Below are positions 8,836 through 18,192 of a stretch of 64,000 nucleotides of DNA, in pieces. The first letter of the stretch is position 1; the number at the start of each line of letters is the position of its first letter. The stretch covers positions 2,170,001-2,234,000 of the forward strand of contig CAVSZG010000001.1 of the NCBI GenBank assembly GCA_963732405.1, given 5' to 3'. The translations under genes and the position numbers were made by a program. The notes below the pieces were generated by a model. It was not told where the DNA came from. It saw only the letters and a list, made by a program, of their open reading frames with translations, and searched no databases. Source of the stretch: JAUIAI01 sp963732405 (GTDB lineage Bacteria; Pseudomonadota; Gammaproteobacteria; Burkholderiales; Burkholderiaceae_E).

Positions 8836-11421
8836 ATGCTCAAAGCCTATCGAGATCACATTGCCGAGCGCGCCGCGCAAGGCATTCCGCCCCTGCCGCT
8901 CACTGCCGAGCAGGTCGAGGGACTCATCGCGCTGCTCAAGAGCCCGCCCAAGGGTGAGGAAGAGGCCTTGATGCAGATGCTGACCGAGCGCGTGCCGCCA
9001 GGCGTGGACCAGGCCGCCTACGTGAAGGCGGCGTTTCTGGCCGACGTGGCCAACGGCAAGGCGAAAAGCCCGTTGATCACGCCGACACGCGCCGTCGAGA
9101 TCCTGGGCACCATGCTCGGGGGGTACAACGTCGGCCCGCTCATCGCCCTGCTCGATTCGCCCACGCTGGCCGATCGGGCGGCCGATCAGCTCAAGCACAC
9201 CTTGCTGGTGTTCGACGCCTTCCACGATATTGAAGAAAAATCCAAGGCCGGCAATCCGGCCGCGCGGGCGGTGATCCAGTCCTGGGCCGATGCCGAGTGG
9301 TTCCAGGCCCGCAAGGCCTTGCCCGACTCGATCAGGCTCACCGTGTTCAAGGTCACGGGCGAAACCAATACCGACGATCTGTCGCCGGCCCAGGATGCGT
9401 GGTCACGCCCCGATATTCCGCTGCATTATCTGGCCATGCTCAAGAATCCCCGCGACGGCATCACCAACGGCGTGGCGCAGATCGAGGCGCTCAAGAGCAA
9501 GGGCAATCCCATCGTCTATGTCGGCGATGTGGTCGGCACGGGCTCCTCGCGCAAGAGTGCGACCAACTCGGTGCTCTGGGCCATCGGTGATGACATTCCC
9601 CATGTGCCGAACAAGCGTCAGGGCGGCTACGTGATCGGCGGCAAGATTGCACCGATCTTCTTCAACACCCTGGAAGACTCCGGTGCCTTGCCCATCGAAT
9701 GCGTGGTCGACCATCTCGCCATGGGCGACGAGATCGTGCTCGAGCCCTATGCCGGCCGGATCACCAATGCCGCGGGCAAGGAACTCGCCACGTTCACACT
9801 CAAGACCGATGTGCTCTATGACGAGGTGCGGGCGGGCGGGCGCATTCCCCTGATCATCGGCCGTACCCTGACCGCCAAGGCGCGCGAATCGCTGGGTCTG
9901 CCGGCCAGCAAGATCTTCCGCATGCCCGAGGGCGGGTCGGCCAGCAAGGCCGGTTTCACGCTCGCACAGAAAATCGTCGGCAAGGCCTGTGGCACCGACG
10001 GTGTCCGTCCGGGCACCTATTGCGAGCCGCGCATGGGCACGGTGGGCAGTCAGGACACCACAGGCCCGATGACCCGGGATGAACTCAAGGAACTCGCCTG
10101 CCTGGGTTTCAACGCCGATCTGGTCATGCAGTCGTTCTGTCATACGGCCGCCTATCCCAAGCCGGTCGACATCGAAACCCAGCATACCCTGCCGGATTTC
10201 ATCCGCACCCGTGGTGGCGTGTCCCTGCGCCCGGGCGACGGCATCATTCATAGCTGGCTCAATCGCATGCTGTTGCCCGATCAGGTGGGCACGGGCGGCG
10301 ACTCGCACACCCGTTTCCCGCTGGGTATCTCGTTTCCGGCCGGTTCCGGTCTGGTGGCCTTTGGCGCCGCGCTCGGTGTGATGCCACTGGACATGCCCGA
10401 AAGCGTGCTGGTGCGCTTCAAGGGCAAGATGCAGCCAGGCATCACCTTGCGTGACATGGTCAATGCCATTCCCTACGAGGCGATCAAGCGTGGCCTGCTG
10501 ACCATCGAAAAGAAGGGCAAGAAAAATGTCTACAACGGCCGCATCATCGAGATCGAGGGGCTGCCCGACCTGACCGTCGAACAGGCCTTCGAGCTCTCCG
10601 ATGCGACTGCCGAGCGATCGGCCGGTGGTTGCACGATCGAATTGTCCGAGAAGTCGGTGGCCGAGTATCTGCGCTCCAACATCGTCATGTTGCGCTGGAT
10701 GATCGACAGCGGTTACGAAGACAAGCGCACCCTGGAGCGGCGCGCCCGTGCGATGGAGGCATGGCTGGAAAACCCGGTGCTCATGCGTGCCGACAAGAAT
10801 GCCGAATATGCCGAGGTGATCGAGATCGACATGTCCGCGATCACCGAGCCGCTGCTGGCCTGCCCGAACGATCCCGACGACATCAAGCCGCTCTCCGAAG
10901 TGGCTGGGCGCCAGATCGACGAGGTGTTCATCGGGTCGTGCATGACCAACATCGGCCACTTCCGGGCGGCTGGCATGTTGCTGGATGCCGCCGGCGAAGC
11001 GATTCCGAGCCGGCTCTGGATCGCACCGCCCACCAAGATGGATGAGCGCCAGCTCATGGAAGAGGGTTTCTACAACAAGTTCGCCACGGCCGGCGCCCGG
11101 ACCGAAATGCCCGGCTGTTCGCTGTGCATGGGCAATCAGGCCAGAGTGCTGGCCAATTCGACCGTGGTCTCCACCTCCACGCGCAATTTCCCCAATCGGT
11201 TGGGTCAGGGGGCCAACGTATTCCTGTCGTCCGCCGAGCTGGCTGCGGTGGCCGCGATACTCGGCCGCCTGCCGACGGTTCAGGAATACATGGCCTATGC
11301 CACCAAGATCGAATCGTCATCGGCTGAAATCTATCGTTACCTGAATTTCGACAAGATGCCGGTGTTTACCGAATCGGCCGCGCGCGGCAAGGTTCACATG
11401 ATGGCTGTCATGAACGACTGA
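8836..11421 (+). CDS. acnB: bifunctional aconitate hydratase 2 / 2-methylisocitrate dehydratase
   Basis: An 861-residue aconitase B that interconverts citrate and isocitrate through cis-aconitate in the TCA cycle and dehydrates 2-methylisocitrate in the methylcitrate cycle. Domain order is that of AcnB: N-terminal HEAT-like helices, the swivel domain (VGDVVGTGSSRKSATNSVLW), then the catalytic domains. The three iron-sulfur cysteines can be placed in SFCHTAAYP, in FIGSCMTNIGH and in MPGCSLCMGNQ. The length matches the family (about 865). The ATG at 8836 is the conserved start. Regulation by the divergent LysR protein is likely from the shared operator. Confidence 0.97.
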   Translation: MLKAYRDHIAERAAQGIPPLPLTAEQVEGLIALLKSPPKGEEEALMQMLTERVPPGVDQAAYVKAAFLADVANGKAKSPLITPTRAVEILGTMLGGYNVGPLIALLDSPTLADRAADQLKHTLLVFDAFHDIEEKSKAGNPAARAVIQSWADAEWFQARKALPDSIRLTVFKVTGETNTDDLSPAQDAWSRPDIPLHYLAMLKNPRDGITNGVAQIEALKSKGNPIVYVGDVVGTGSSRKSATNSVLWAIGDDIPHVPNKRQGGYVIGGKIAPIFFNTLEDSGALPIECVVDHLAMGDEIVLEPYAGRITNAAGKELATFTLKTDVLYDEVRAGGRIPLIIGRTLTAKARESLGLPASKIFRMPEGGSASKAGFTLAQKIVGKACGTDGVRPGTYCEPRMGTVGSQDTTGPMTRDELKELACLGFNADLVMQSFCHTAAYPKPVDIETQHTLPDFIRTRGGVSLRPGDGIIHSWLNRMLLPDQVGTGGDSHTRFPLGISFPAGSGLVAFGAALGVMPLDMPESVLVRFKGKMQPGITLRDMVNAIPYEAIKRGLLTIEKKGKKNVYNGRIIEIEGLPDLTVEQAFELSDATAERSAGGCTIELSEKSVAEYLRSNIVMLRWMIDSGYEDKRTLERRARAMEAWLENPVLMRADKNAEYAEVIEIDMSAITEPLLACPNDPDDIKPLSEVAGRQIDEVFIGSCMTNIGHFRAAGMLLDAAGEAIPSRLWIAPPTKMDERQLMEEGFYNKFATAGARTEMPGCSLCMGNQARVLANSTVVSTSTRNFPNRLGQGANVFLSSAELAAVAAILGRLPTVQEYMAYATKIESSSAEIYRYLNFDKMPVFTESAARGKVHMMAVMND

Positions 11422-11545
11422 GCGGGTATCGCCTTGGGTCAGGCGCACTCGGGCATAATCCGGGCGACAGGTCTTGAAGACTCTTGTTACGAACTTTCCC
11501 GCCAATGATCCTGACCGGGCAGCAACTCTCCAGAGCCCGTCAGCC

Positions 11546-12052
11546 GTGAACAGGCAACGGCTGACGCGGCTTGGGAATCATCTGATGACCGGCTCCTGGA
11601 CGGTCGAGCGGTGGTTTCCTGCCCCGGTGCTCGATCGCATCGAGACCATCATTGGGGCGGGTGAGGTCCTTCATGGTGCCGAGTTGCGGGTCGCCATCGA
11701 GGATTCGCTCGACTGGCGCCAGTTGTTGGCCGACACCAGTCCTCGCGAGCGCGCCATTCAGGTGTTCGCCGATCTGGGTGTCTGGGACACCGAGCGCAAC
11801 AACGGCGTTCTGGTCTATCTGCTGCTGGCCGATCGTGCCGTGGAGATTCTTGCCGATCGAGGCGCCAACGAATTGATCGATGCCGCCGTGTGGCAGCATG
11901 CCTGCGCGATCATCGATGAAGCCTTCGCTGGTGATCGATTCGAAGACGGTCTGGTCCGTGCGCTTGCGTATCTGAATGAAGAACTGGCCCGGGTGTATCC
12001 GGCCGGTGAGCGCAATCCGGACGAATTGCGCAATCGACCGGCCATCATCTGA
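11546..12052 (+). CDS. TPM-domain protein, second copy
   Basis: A protein of about 168 residues with a single TPM domain and no membrane tail. RLTRLGNHLMTGSWTVERWF, LDRIETIIGAGEVLHGAELR, VWDTERNNGVLVYLLLADRAVEILADRG and the W-ACAIIDEAFAGDRFEDGL segment match the small TPM proteins usually encoded third in lemA-TPM-TPM operons. Here it is about 7 kb from lemA. The start is uncertain: GTG 11546 gives the family-like N terminus, while TTG 11474 would add 24 unconserved residues. Its stop overlaps the ATG of egtB by one base (TGATG), so the two are co-translated. Function is unknown. Confidence 0.8.
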   Translation: MNRQRLTRLGNHLMTGSWTVERWFPAPVLDRIETIIGAGEVLHGAELRVAIEDSLDWRQLLADTSPRERAIQVFADLGVWDTERNNGVLVYLLLADRAVEILADRGANELIDAAVWQHACAIIDEAFAGDRFEDGLVRALAYLNEELARVYPAGERNPDELRNRPAII

Positions 12053-13299
12053 TGAATGATCGCAGTCCGGTCATCGGCCTTCACCGGGCATCGACATTCC
12101 GTTCGGTGCGTCAGCGCACCGAGTCGCTGATCCAGGGGCTCAGTGCCGAAGACTGCGCCCTGCAGTCCATGCCCGATGCCAGTCCGCTCAAATGGCATCT
12201 GGCGCACACCACCTGGTTCTGGGAGACCTTCGTGCTGTGCGAGCTACCCGGCTATCGGGTATTCGACAGCGCATTCCGGTATCTGTTTAATTCGTACTAC
12301 AACCAGGTAGGCGAGCAGTTTCCACGACCCAGCCGCGGTCTGCTGTCACGTCCCGATCTGATTACCGTGTTGCGCTATCGCCGTCATGTCGATCAAGCCG
12401 TGCAGAATCTGCTCGAGGCCCTCGATGAAGGCAGCGCCACCATGCCGGCCGGTTTCGATGCGGTCGTCGCTCTGGGCATCAACCATGAACAACAACATCA
12501 GGAACTGATGTTGACCGACGTTTTGCATCTGCTCGATGCGAACCCCCTGTGTCCGGCCTATTCGATCAATGGCCCCAGACCCGCGGCGACGGCAAGCCGA
12601 ACCGACTGGCTCGCGATCGATGCGGGTCTGGTCGATGTCGGCAATGCCGGAACCGGATTCGGTTTCGACAATGAATCACCGATGCACAAGGTCTGGCTGG
12701 TACCTTACGAGATCGCCCGTTCGCTGGTCAGCAATCGCGAATTCCGAGACTTCATCGATGCCGATGGCTACCGTCGACCTGAGTTCTGGTTGTCGGAAGG
12801 TTTCAATCAGGTGTTGCAGGCCGGCTGGCGGGCACCGTCTTACTGGCGCCCGCGCGCCGATGGTTGGCATGAATTCTCGCTGGCCGGTGAGGCCCCACTG
12901 GACGAGGATGCACCAGTCGCCCATCTGAGCTATTACGAAGCTGATGCCTATGCCCGGTTTGCAGGCGCCCGGCTACCCACCGAATTCGAGTGGGAGTTCG
13001 CCGTGTGTCAGACGGCTGATCCGCCTGGCAGCGTTCATGATGAGGCGGCACTGGGCGATGCGTTTGGCAGCGTCTGGCAATGGACGTCAAGCAGCTACGC
13101 CGCCTATCCGGGGTTCGCTCCAGCCACCACTGCCATTGGCGAATACAACGGAAAATTCATGGTCAATCAGTATGTATTGCGCGGCAGTTCGTGTGCAACA
13201 CCGTGTGGACACAGTCGTGCGAGCTACCGGAATTTTTTTCCGGCATCGGCGCGTTGGCAATTCACCGGCATCCGGCTCGCGCGGAGTCTGAACTCGTGA
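12052..13299 (+). CDS. egtB: ergothioneine-biosynthesis-type sulfoxide synthase (EgtB-like)
   Basis: A 415-residue protein with an N-terminal DinB-like helical domain and a C-terminal formylglycine-generating-enzyme-like (SUMF1) domain, the EgtB layout. The iron-binding set is visible as HLAHTTWFWET together with NHEQQHQELM. The C terminus has VLRGSSCATPCGHSRASYRNFFP and WQFTGIRLAR. EgtB joins hercynine with a thiol donor using oxygen; substrate choice cannot be read from sequence. The partner methyltransferase EgtD is not adjacent: the gene is embedded between a TPM gene and trkA, with stop/start overlaps on both sides (TGATG and GTGA). Confidence 0.85.
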   Translation: MNDRSPVIGLHRASTFRSVRQRTESLIQGLSAEDCALQSMPDASPLKWHLAHTTWFWETFVLCELPGYRVFDSAFRYLFNSYYNQVGEQFPRPSRGLLSRPDLITVLRYRRHVDQAVQNLLEALDEGSATMPAGFDAVVALGINHEQQHQELMLTDVLHLLDANPLCPAYSINGPRPAATASRTDWLAIDAGLVDVGNAGTGFGFDNESPMHKVWLVPYEIARSLVSNREFRDFIDADGYRRPEFWLSEGFNQVLQAGWRAPSYWRPRADGWHEFSLAGEAPLDEDAPVAHLSYYEADAYARFAGARLPTEFEWEFAVCQTADPPGSVHDEAALGDAFGSVWQWTSSSYAAYPGFAPATTAIGEYNGKFMVNQYVLRGSSCATPCGHSRASYRNFFPASARWQFTGIRLARSLNS

Positions 13300-14672
13300 A
13301 AATCATCATCCTGGGAGCGGGGCAGGTCGGTGGATCGCTCGCCGAGACGCTGGTCACCGAACGAAACGACATCACCCTGGTGGATACCAATGCGGCGCGC
13401 CTGCGGGAACTGGGCGACCGGATTGATCTTCGGACGGTGGTCGGCCATGCCGCGCATCCGGGTGTGCTCGATCGGGCTGGCGCGGCGGATGCCGACCTGC
13501 TGGTGGCGGTGACGAGTAGCGACGAGGTCAATATGGTTGCCTGCACCGTGGCCCAGAAGATCTTCAACATTCCGACGCGCATCGCCCGTGTTCGCGAACT
13601 CGATTACGTGAGCCAGAACGGCAAGCTGTTTGCTGACGACGCGATTCCGGTCGATGTGCTGATCAGTCCCGAGCAATTGCTGACCGGTCAGATTCGCCGC
13701 ATTCTCGAATTCCCAGGTGCCTTGCAGGTGCTCGACTTTGCGCAGGGCGATATGCAACTGGTGGCGGTACGCGCCTATCGGGGCGGCTCGCTGGTGGGCA
13801 AGGAGATCGCCGCGCTCAAGACGCATATGCCCTCGATCAATGTCCGGGTCGCCGCCATCTTCCGCGGTGACCGGCCGATGATGCCGGAAGGCACCAGCGT
13901 GATCGAGGTCGACGACGAGGTGTTCTTTCTGGCCGGGCGCAATGACATTCGCGCCGTGATCGACGAAATGCGTCCGGCCGGCGCGCCCATCAAGCGCGTG
14001 ATTATCGTGGGGGGCGGCAATATCGGCGCGCGTCTGGCGGCCAGCATCGAAGACGATTTCCAGGTCAAGGTGGTCGAGCGCGATCCCGATCGCTGTCGAG
14101 CGTTGTCCGAGCGGCTCACCCGCTCAGTCGTGCTCAATGGCAATGCAGCCGATCGTGACCTGTTGGTCGAAGAAAACGTGGAGAACACCGATGTGTTCCT
14201 CGCACTGACCAATGACGATGCCACCAATGTGATGGCCTCGATGCTGGCGCGCAAGCTGGGCGTTCGTACCGTGATCACGTTGATCAACAACCCGGTCTAC
14301 GCCGACCTGGTCCAGGACGGCATCATCGACATCGCGGTATCGCCCCAGGCCGCAACCCTGGGCGCACTGCTGGCTCACGTGCGTCGTGGGGATATGGCCG
14401 TCGTGCATTCACTGCGCCGCGGTGCGGCCGAGGCGTTGGAGGTGGTGGCCCATGGCGACAAGCGCTCGTCGAAGGTTGTGGGCAGAACGATTCGTGATCT
14501 CAAGCTACCGGTGGGCACGACCATTGGTGGCGTGATCCGCGATCGCCGGGTCCAGATCGCCCATGGCGACATGATCATCGAAGAGGGTGACCATGTGATC
14601 CTGTTCATGGTCGACAAGACACAGATTCCAAAGGTGGAGCGGCTGTTCCAGGTGGGCGTGAGCTTTTTCTGA
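13296..14672 (+). CDS. trkA: Trk potassium uptake regulatory NAD-binding subunit
   Basis: A 458-residue cytoplasmic regulator of Trk potassium uptake with two RCK repeats. Each contains a Rossmann dinucleotide motif: IIILGAGQVGGSLAETL at the start and VIIVGGGNIGARLAASI at about residue 230. Each is followed by a TrkA-C domain; the last one reads HGDMIIEEGDHVILFMV. It starts at GTG 13296, which overlaps the egtB stop as GTGA. The in-frame upstream extension runs through egtB coding sequence and is not real. The gene is convergent with trkH, 26 bases apart, so the two subunits are encoded tail to tail. Confidence 0.95.
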   Translation: MKIIILGAGQVGGSLAETLVTERNDITLVDTNAARLRELGDRIDLRTVVGHAAHPGVLDRAGAADADLLVAVTSSDEVNMVACTVAQKIFNIPTRIARVRELDYVSQNGKLFADDAIPVDVLISPEQLLTGQIRRILEFPGALQVLDFAQGDMQLVAVRAYRGGSLVGKEIAALKTHMPSINVRVAAIFRGDRPMMPEGTSVIEVDDEVFFLAGRNDIRAVIDEMRPAGAPIKRVIIVGGGNIGARLAASIEDDFQVKVVERDPDRCRALSERLTRSVVLNGNAADRDLLVEENVENTDVFLALTNDDATNVMASMLARKLGVRTVITLINNPVYADLVQDGIIDIAVSPQAATLGALLAHVRRGDMAVVHSLRRGAAEALEVVAHGDKRSSKVVGRTIRDLKLPVGTTIGGVIRDRRVQIAHGDMIIEEGDHVILFMVDKTQIPKVERLFQVGVSFF

Positions 14673-14698
14673 TCGCGGCCGCGCGGGCCGGTGGCCGG

Positions 14699-16150
14699 CT
14701 AGCCCCGCCAGAAACTGCGCGTGAACAACACCATGACCGTGAGCAGTTCGAGTCGCCCGAGCAGCATGCCGAACGACAACATCCACTTGGCTGCGGGATC
14801 GATCGTCGAAAAATTGCCAGCCGGACCGATGATCGGACCCAGCCCCGGGCCTACGTTGCCGATCGCGGTGGCGGCTGCCGAGATCGACGTGATGAAATCG
14901 ATACCCAGCGCGGCCAGCAACAGAGTCAGTGCAGCCAATGCGGCCAGGTACAGGAATGAGAAGGCCACAGCGGAAATCAGGATGTCCTCACGCACCACTT
15001 CCTTGTTGTAGCGGATCACGAACACGCCCTGGGGATGGACCAGACGCCGGAACTGATCGCGCAGGAACAAGGCGGACAACTGGAAGCGGAAGATCTTCAT
15101 GCCACCGCTGGTCGATCCTGAGCATCCGCCGACAAACGTTAGAAAGAAGAACAAGGACACGCTGAAGCCGCCCCACAGCGTGTAATCACTCGAGGCGAAC
15201 CCGGTGGTCGTGATGATCGACACGACATTGAAGGCCGACTGGGTCAGGGCCTCGTTGAAGCCCAGATGATTGTGGACGATCAGATACATCGTCAAGGCCA
15301 GCGTGGCGATGGCAACGATCCAGAGAAAGGCAATGACCTGCTGATCGAGCAGACTGCGCCAGGTGCGGCGGGTCAGAAAACGGATGAAAATGGCAAACGG
15401 CATCGAACCGAGCAACATGAATACGATACTGACCCAGAGCACCGGGCTGCCGAAGCGCCCCAGCGATGCGTCCGATGTGGCGTAGCCACCCGTCGACACC
15501 GTGGCCATGGTGTGGTTGATCGAATCGAACCAGTCCATCCCGGCCAGGCGGTATCCGAGCATGCACAACAGACTAATCAACAGATAACAGCCGATCAATG
15601 CCCGGGCCATGTCCTGCAGTCGCGGCAATGACTTGTCTGACCAATCTGACGACTCGCTGTGAAACAAGCGCATGCCGCCGACCTGCAGAAACGGCAGGAT
15701 AGACACCGCCATGCCGATGACGCCCAGGCCACCGACCCATTGCAGTAGCGATCGCCAAAGCAGTACCGAAAGCGGTAGTTTTTCCAGGCCAACCAGCACG
15801 GTCGAGCCGGTGGTGGTGATGCCGGACACTGTTTCAAAGACCGCATCGGTAAGGCTCATCGACACGCTGCACAGCATGAAGGGCAGGGCACACAACAGGC
15901 TCATGGTCAACCAGCTGCCACTGGTGATCAGATACAGTTGGCGAGCCGACAGCACGAAGCGATCGCTTGGGCGGAATGCAACGCTCAGCACCGTCGACAA
16001 AACGATGATGATCGCCGCCGAGATCAGAAAAGCCCAGGCCTCCGGGTCGCTCGTGATCAGCGCAAATGCCGCGACCAACAGTGCCATCGCCGAGACGATA
16101 AAGCCCAGGATGCCGCAGACGTAGAAGACAGGGTGAAATAGCTTGAACAA
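14699..16150 (-). CDS. trkH: Trk potassium transporter membrane subunit
   Basis: A 483-residue potassium channel-like transporter with four membrane-pore-membrane repeats. The filter segments are recognisable: VSGITTTGSTVLVG, VSTGGYATSDASLG, ITTTGFASSDYTLWG and AIGNVGPGLGPIIG. Ten or more hydrophobic helices are present, and the C terminus ends ELLTVMVLFTRSFW as in TrkH/TrkG. It works with TrkA, encoded convergently next door. Length and start (MFKLFHPVFYVCGILGF) fit the family. Confidence 0.96.
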   Translation of the reverse strand: MFKLFHPVFYVCGILGFIVSAMALLVAAFALITSDPEAWAFLISAAIIIVLSTVLSVAFRPSDRFVLSARQLYLITSGSWLTMSLLCALPFMLCSVSMSLTDAVFETVSGITTTGSTVLVGLEKLPLSVLLWRSLLQWVGGLGVIGMAVSILPFLQVGGMRLFHSESSDWSDKSLPRLQDMARALIGCYLLISLLCMLGYRLAGMDWFDSINHTMATVSTGGYATSDASLGRFGSPVLWVSIVFMLLGSMPFAIFIRFLTRRTWRSLLDQQVIAFLWIVAIATLALTMYLIVHNHLGFNEALTQSAFNVVSIITTTGFASSDYTLWGGFSVSLFFFLTFVGGCSGSTSGGMKIFRFQLSALFLRDQFRRLVHPQGVFVIRYNKEVVREDILISAVAFSFLYLAALAALTLLLAALGIDFITSISAAATAIGNVGPGLGPIIGPAGNFSTIDPAAKWMLSFGMLLGRLELLTVMVLFTRSFWRG

Positions 16151-16259
16151 GATCGCGCAGGAAAAGCCAGGGCGTTGCAGAGGTTAAAAGGGCAAGCGAA
16201 CCGGTCTCGAAAGGGTGCTATCGTAACGCCTTGCCGTGTCAATCGATGTTCGATCGAGC

Positions 16260-16637
16260 ATGAAAGAATCCGTGCCTATTGACTTCGGGCGTCGCGCCCA
16301 TGCGGTTTCGGTGCCCGGTCTGGTCTTGAGCCTTTCGGCTGCCGCTGCCGACCAACCCGCGCAGATGCTCGATATCGCGCGCTGGCAGGGTCAGATTGTT
16401 TATGTCGATTTCTGGGCATCCTGGTGCGCCCCTGACTGCTGTCATTTCCTGTTGACCAGCGCCTGTTCATCGCTCGGCGTCAAGCCCTGGGAGCGGAGCG
16501 ATCTGGCCAGGCCCGACATGGCCGCGTCGGAGCAGGCCCTGACCGAATCGCTGGAGGATCACACCGACTTCAGCAAAGAGGCCGCCAGTGGTGGCCGTTC
16601 CTTCGGCGGTGGCGGTGGCGGCTGCGGCTGTCACTGA
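16260..16637 (+). CDS. TlpA-like thioredoxin remnant fused to a DUF4266 lipoprotein
   Basis: A 125-residue frame that looks like two damaged genes joined in frame. Residues 1 to about 59 end in WQGQIVYVDFWASWCAP, the active-site region of a TlpA/thioredoxin-like protein, but the second active-site Cys and all later thioredoxin structure are missing. Then LLTSACSSLGVKPWERSDLARPDM begins, a DUF4266 lipoprotein read from its lipobox, ending in a GGRSFGGGGGGCGCH tail. The DUF4266 part has therefore lost its own start and signal peptide. TlpA-like, DUF4266 and DUF3570 genes normally stand in a row. GTG 16236 is an alternative start. The product is probably non-functional or mislocalised. Confidence 0.6.
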   Translation: MKESVPIDFGRRAHAVSVPGLVLSLSAAAADQPAQMLDIARWQGQIVYVDFWASWCAPDCCHFLLTSACSSLGVKPWERSDLARPDMAASEQALTESLEDHTDFSKEAASGGRSFGGGGGGCGCH

Positions 16638-16651
16638 TCATTGGAACAGCA

Positions 16652-18004
16652 ATGAATCCTCATCGTTTCATTGCGGCGTCGCTGGCCTGCGCCACGGCCT
16701 CTTTGTTGGGTCAGGGTGGGGTGGTGCAGGCCGCCGAAGCGCCCGGATCAGCCACACTCGTGGGCGCACCGACCGATCATGCTCGCGTCGACGCCGATGC
16801 ATCCGTTGCCGGGTCGGCCCCGATCGAACAATGGACCTTCGACTCGGCCGTGCTGTTCTATTCGGAATCGCATCGGGTCGCGGCGCTCGAGCCCGTTCTC
16901 TCGGCCAGGCGGCGCACGGCTGCCGGTAGCGATTTCACGGGCAGGATCGTGGTGGATGTGCTGACCGGTGCGTCGCCTATCGGTGCAGTCGGAACCGACC
17001 GGCCTCAAACCTTCACTCACCCATCGGGCCAGGGCCGGTTCATCGAGCCGGCGAACCAGACCCCCCTGGACAGTATTTTCCAGGACACACGAATTGCCTT
17101 GAGCGCTGACTGGGAGTCGGCGCTGTCGCGCACCGTGCGCTACGGCCTGGGCGCCAATGTCTCCACCGAATATGACTATCGCTCGCTGTCGCTCAATGCT
17201 CGCCTGGTCAAGGACTTCAATCAAAAGAATACGACGCTGACGGTGGCGCTGGCGCAGGCGCAGGACACGATCGATCCGGTGGGTGGCGTGCCCGAAGCGC
17301 TGGGCCGGGTGTCGGCGGCGCGATATTCGGATCGGCCCGTTGATGACGACAAATCCCTGACCGATCTGCTGGTCGGCCTGACCCAGATCGTCGATTCACG
17401 AAGCTTTGTGCAACTCAATTACGGCCTGACAGTAGCCAGCGGCTACCTGAACGATCCGTACAAGCTGGTCAGTCTGGTGGACGATCAAGGCCGTCCGTTC
17501 GATATCAGTGCCAGCGAGCCCAGCGTCATCTATGAAAACCGGCCCGACAAACGGACCCGGCATGCGCTGTATTCACGGTATCGGCGGCTGCTCGAGCGCA
17601 ATGACAACATTGTCGACGTTTCCTATCGCCTGACCAGTGACGACTGGGGAATCGTCTCGCATACGCTGGACACGAAGTACCGCTGGAACCTTTCCGCGCA
17701 CCGCTATGTGCAAACCCGCCTGCGCTATTACACCCAGGGCGCCGCCGATTTTTACGCACCGTTTTTGCGCCAGAGCGACCCGGTGCCTGTCACAGTGTCG
17801 GCCGACTATCGTCTGGGCGACATGGATGCCTGGACGCTCGGGCTCGAGTATGGCTGGGGGCGAGCGAGCAGTCCGTGGCGGGTATCGCTCGAGTATTACC
17901 TGCAGAAACCCGCAGAGCCGGGCGGGAAATTCGGTGTGTTGGTCAGCCAGGAAATCTCGCCGCCGGTCAGGGCGATCATGCTCCGGGTCAACAAGTCCTT
18001 CTGA
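16652..18004 (+). CDS. DUF3570 outer-membrane beta-barrel protein
   Basis: A 450-residue protein with a cleavable signal peptide (RFIAASLACATASLLG...VQAAEA) and alternating beta-strand sequence throughout, closing on VRAIMLRVNKSF with the terminal phenylalanine typical of outer-membrane barrels. Segments such as FDSAVLFYSESHRVAALEP, GDFTGR-like turns and YGLGANVSTEYDYRSLSLNA match DUF3570. These proteins are encoded beside a TlpA-like thioredoxin and a DUF4266 lipoprotein, as here. Function is unproven; a role in electron transfer or periplasmic redox has been suggested from neighbourhoods only. Confidence 0.85.
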   Translation: MNPHRFIAASLACATASLLGQGGVVQAAEAPGSATLVGAPTDHARVDADASVAGSAPIEQWTFDSAVLFYSESHRVAALEPVLSARRRTAAGSDFTGRIVVDVLTGASPIGAVGTDRPQTFTHPSGQGRFIEPANQTPLDSIFQDTRIALSADWESALSRTVRYGLGANVSTEYDYRSLSLNARLVKDFNQKNTTLTVALAQAQDTIDPVGGVPEALGRVSAARYSDRPVDDDKSLTDLLVGLTQIVDSRSFVQLNYGLTVASGYLNDPYKLVSLVDDQGRPFDISASEPSVIYENRPDKRTRHALYSRYRRLLERNDNIVDVSYRLTSDDWGIVSHTLDTKYRWNLSAHRYVQTRLRYYTQGAADFYAPFLRQSDPVPVTVSADYRLGDMDAWTLGLEYGWGRASSPWRVSLEYYLQKPAEPGGKFGVLVSQEISPPVRAIMLRVNKSF

Positions 18005-18070
18005 TCAGGGCGGTCCGGCCAAACCCTGACCGGCCGCACGATTCGACTCCGGGCGGGGTCGGCAATGCAC

Positions 18071-18183
18071 AAAAAAACAGCCGCCCTGAGGCGGCTTTAA
18101 GGACTGATGCTAGGAGTGATCGCTACCGGGTTCTTGCTGCGACACAAGAGACCCGATCCGTCAGCACCCCGTGAAGGGTGCGC
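18071..18183 (-). ncRNA. candidate sigma-54-dependent small RNA, about 110 nt
   Basis: No gene on the minus strand reads into this stretch, yet it begins 12 bases after a full sigma-54 promoter (18193-18208) and ends in a strong intrinsic terminator. Between them are two good hairpins. One, at 18164-18181, has 6-base arms (GCACCC/GGGTGC) at the predicted 5' end. The other, at 18127-18155, has 10 pairs, one bulge and an 8-base loop. A C/U-rich unpaired linker carrying ACTCCT and AGTCCTT on the RNA strand follows; these could pair with Shine-Dalgarno sequences. The terminator stem is AGCCGCC/GGCGGCT with a 4-base loop and seven U. No open frame of note is present. Existence is inferred from these signals; it does not match any small RNA I know. 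Confidence 0.6.
18079..18096. terminator. bidirectional intrinsic terminator
   Basis: A perfect 7-base stem AGCCGCC-CTGA-GGCGGCT. On the minus strand it is followed by seven T (18071-18077), a strong terminator for the candidate small RNA. On the plus strand only three T follow, but it may also end transcription from the DUF3570 gene, whose stop is at 18004. Confidence 0.8.
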
Positions 18184-18192
18184 GAGACATAA

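Noticed and set aside
9403..10959. Long minus-strand frame inside acnB
   Set aside because: It lies fully antisense to acnB, has histidine- and arginine-rich composition and no family match; acnB is certain.
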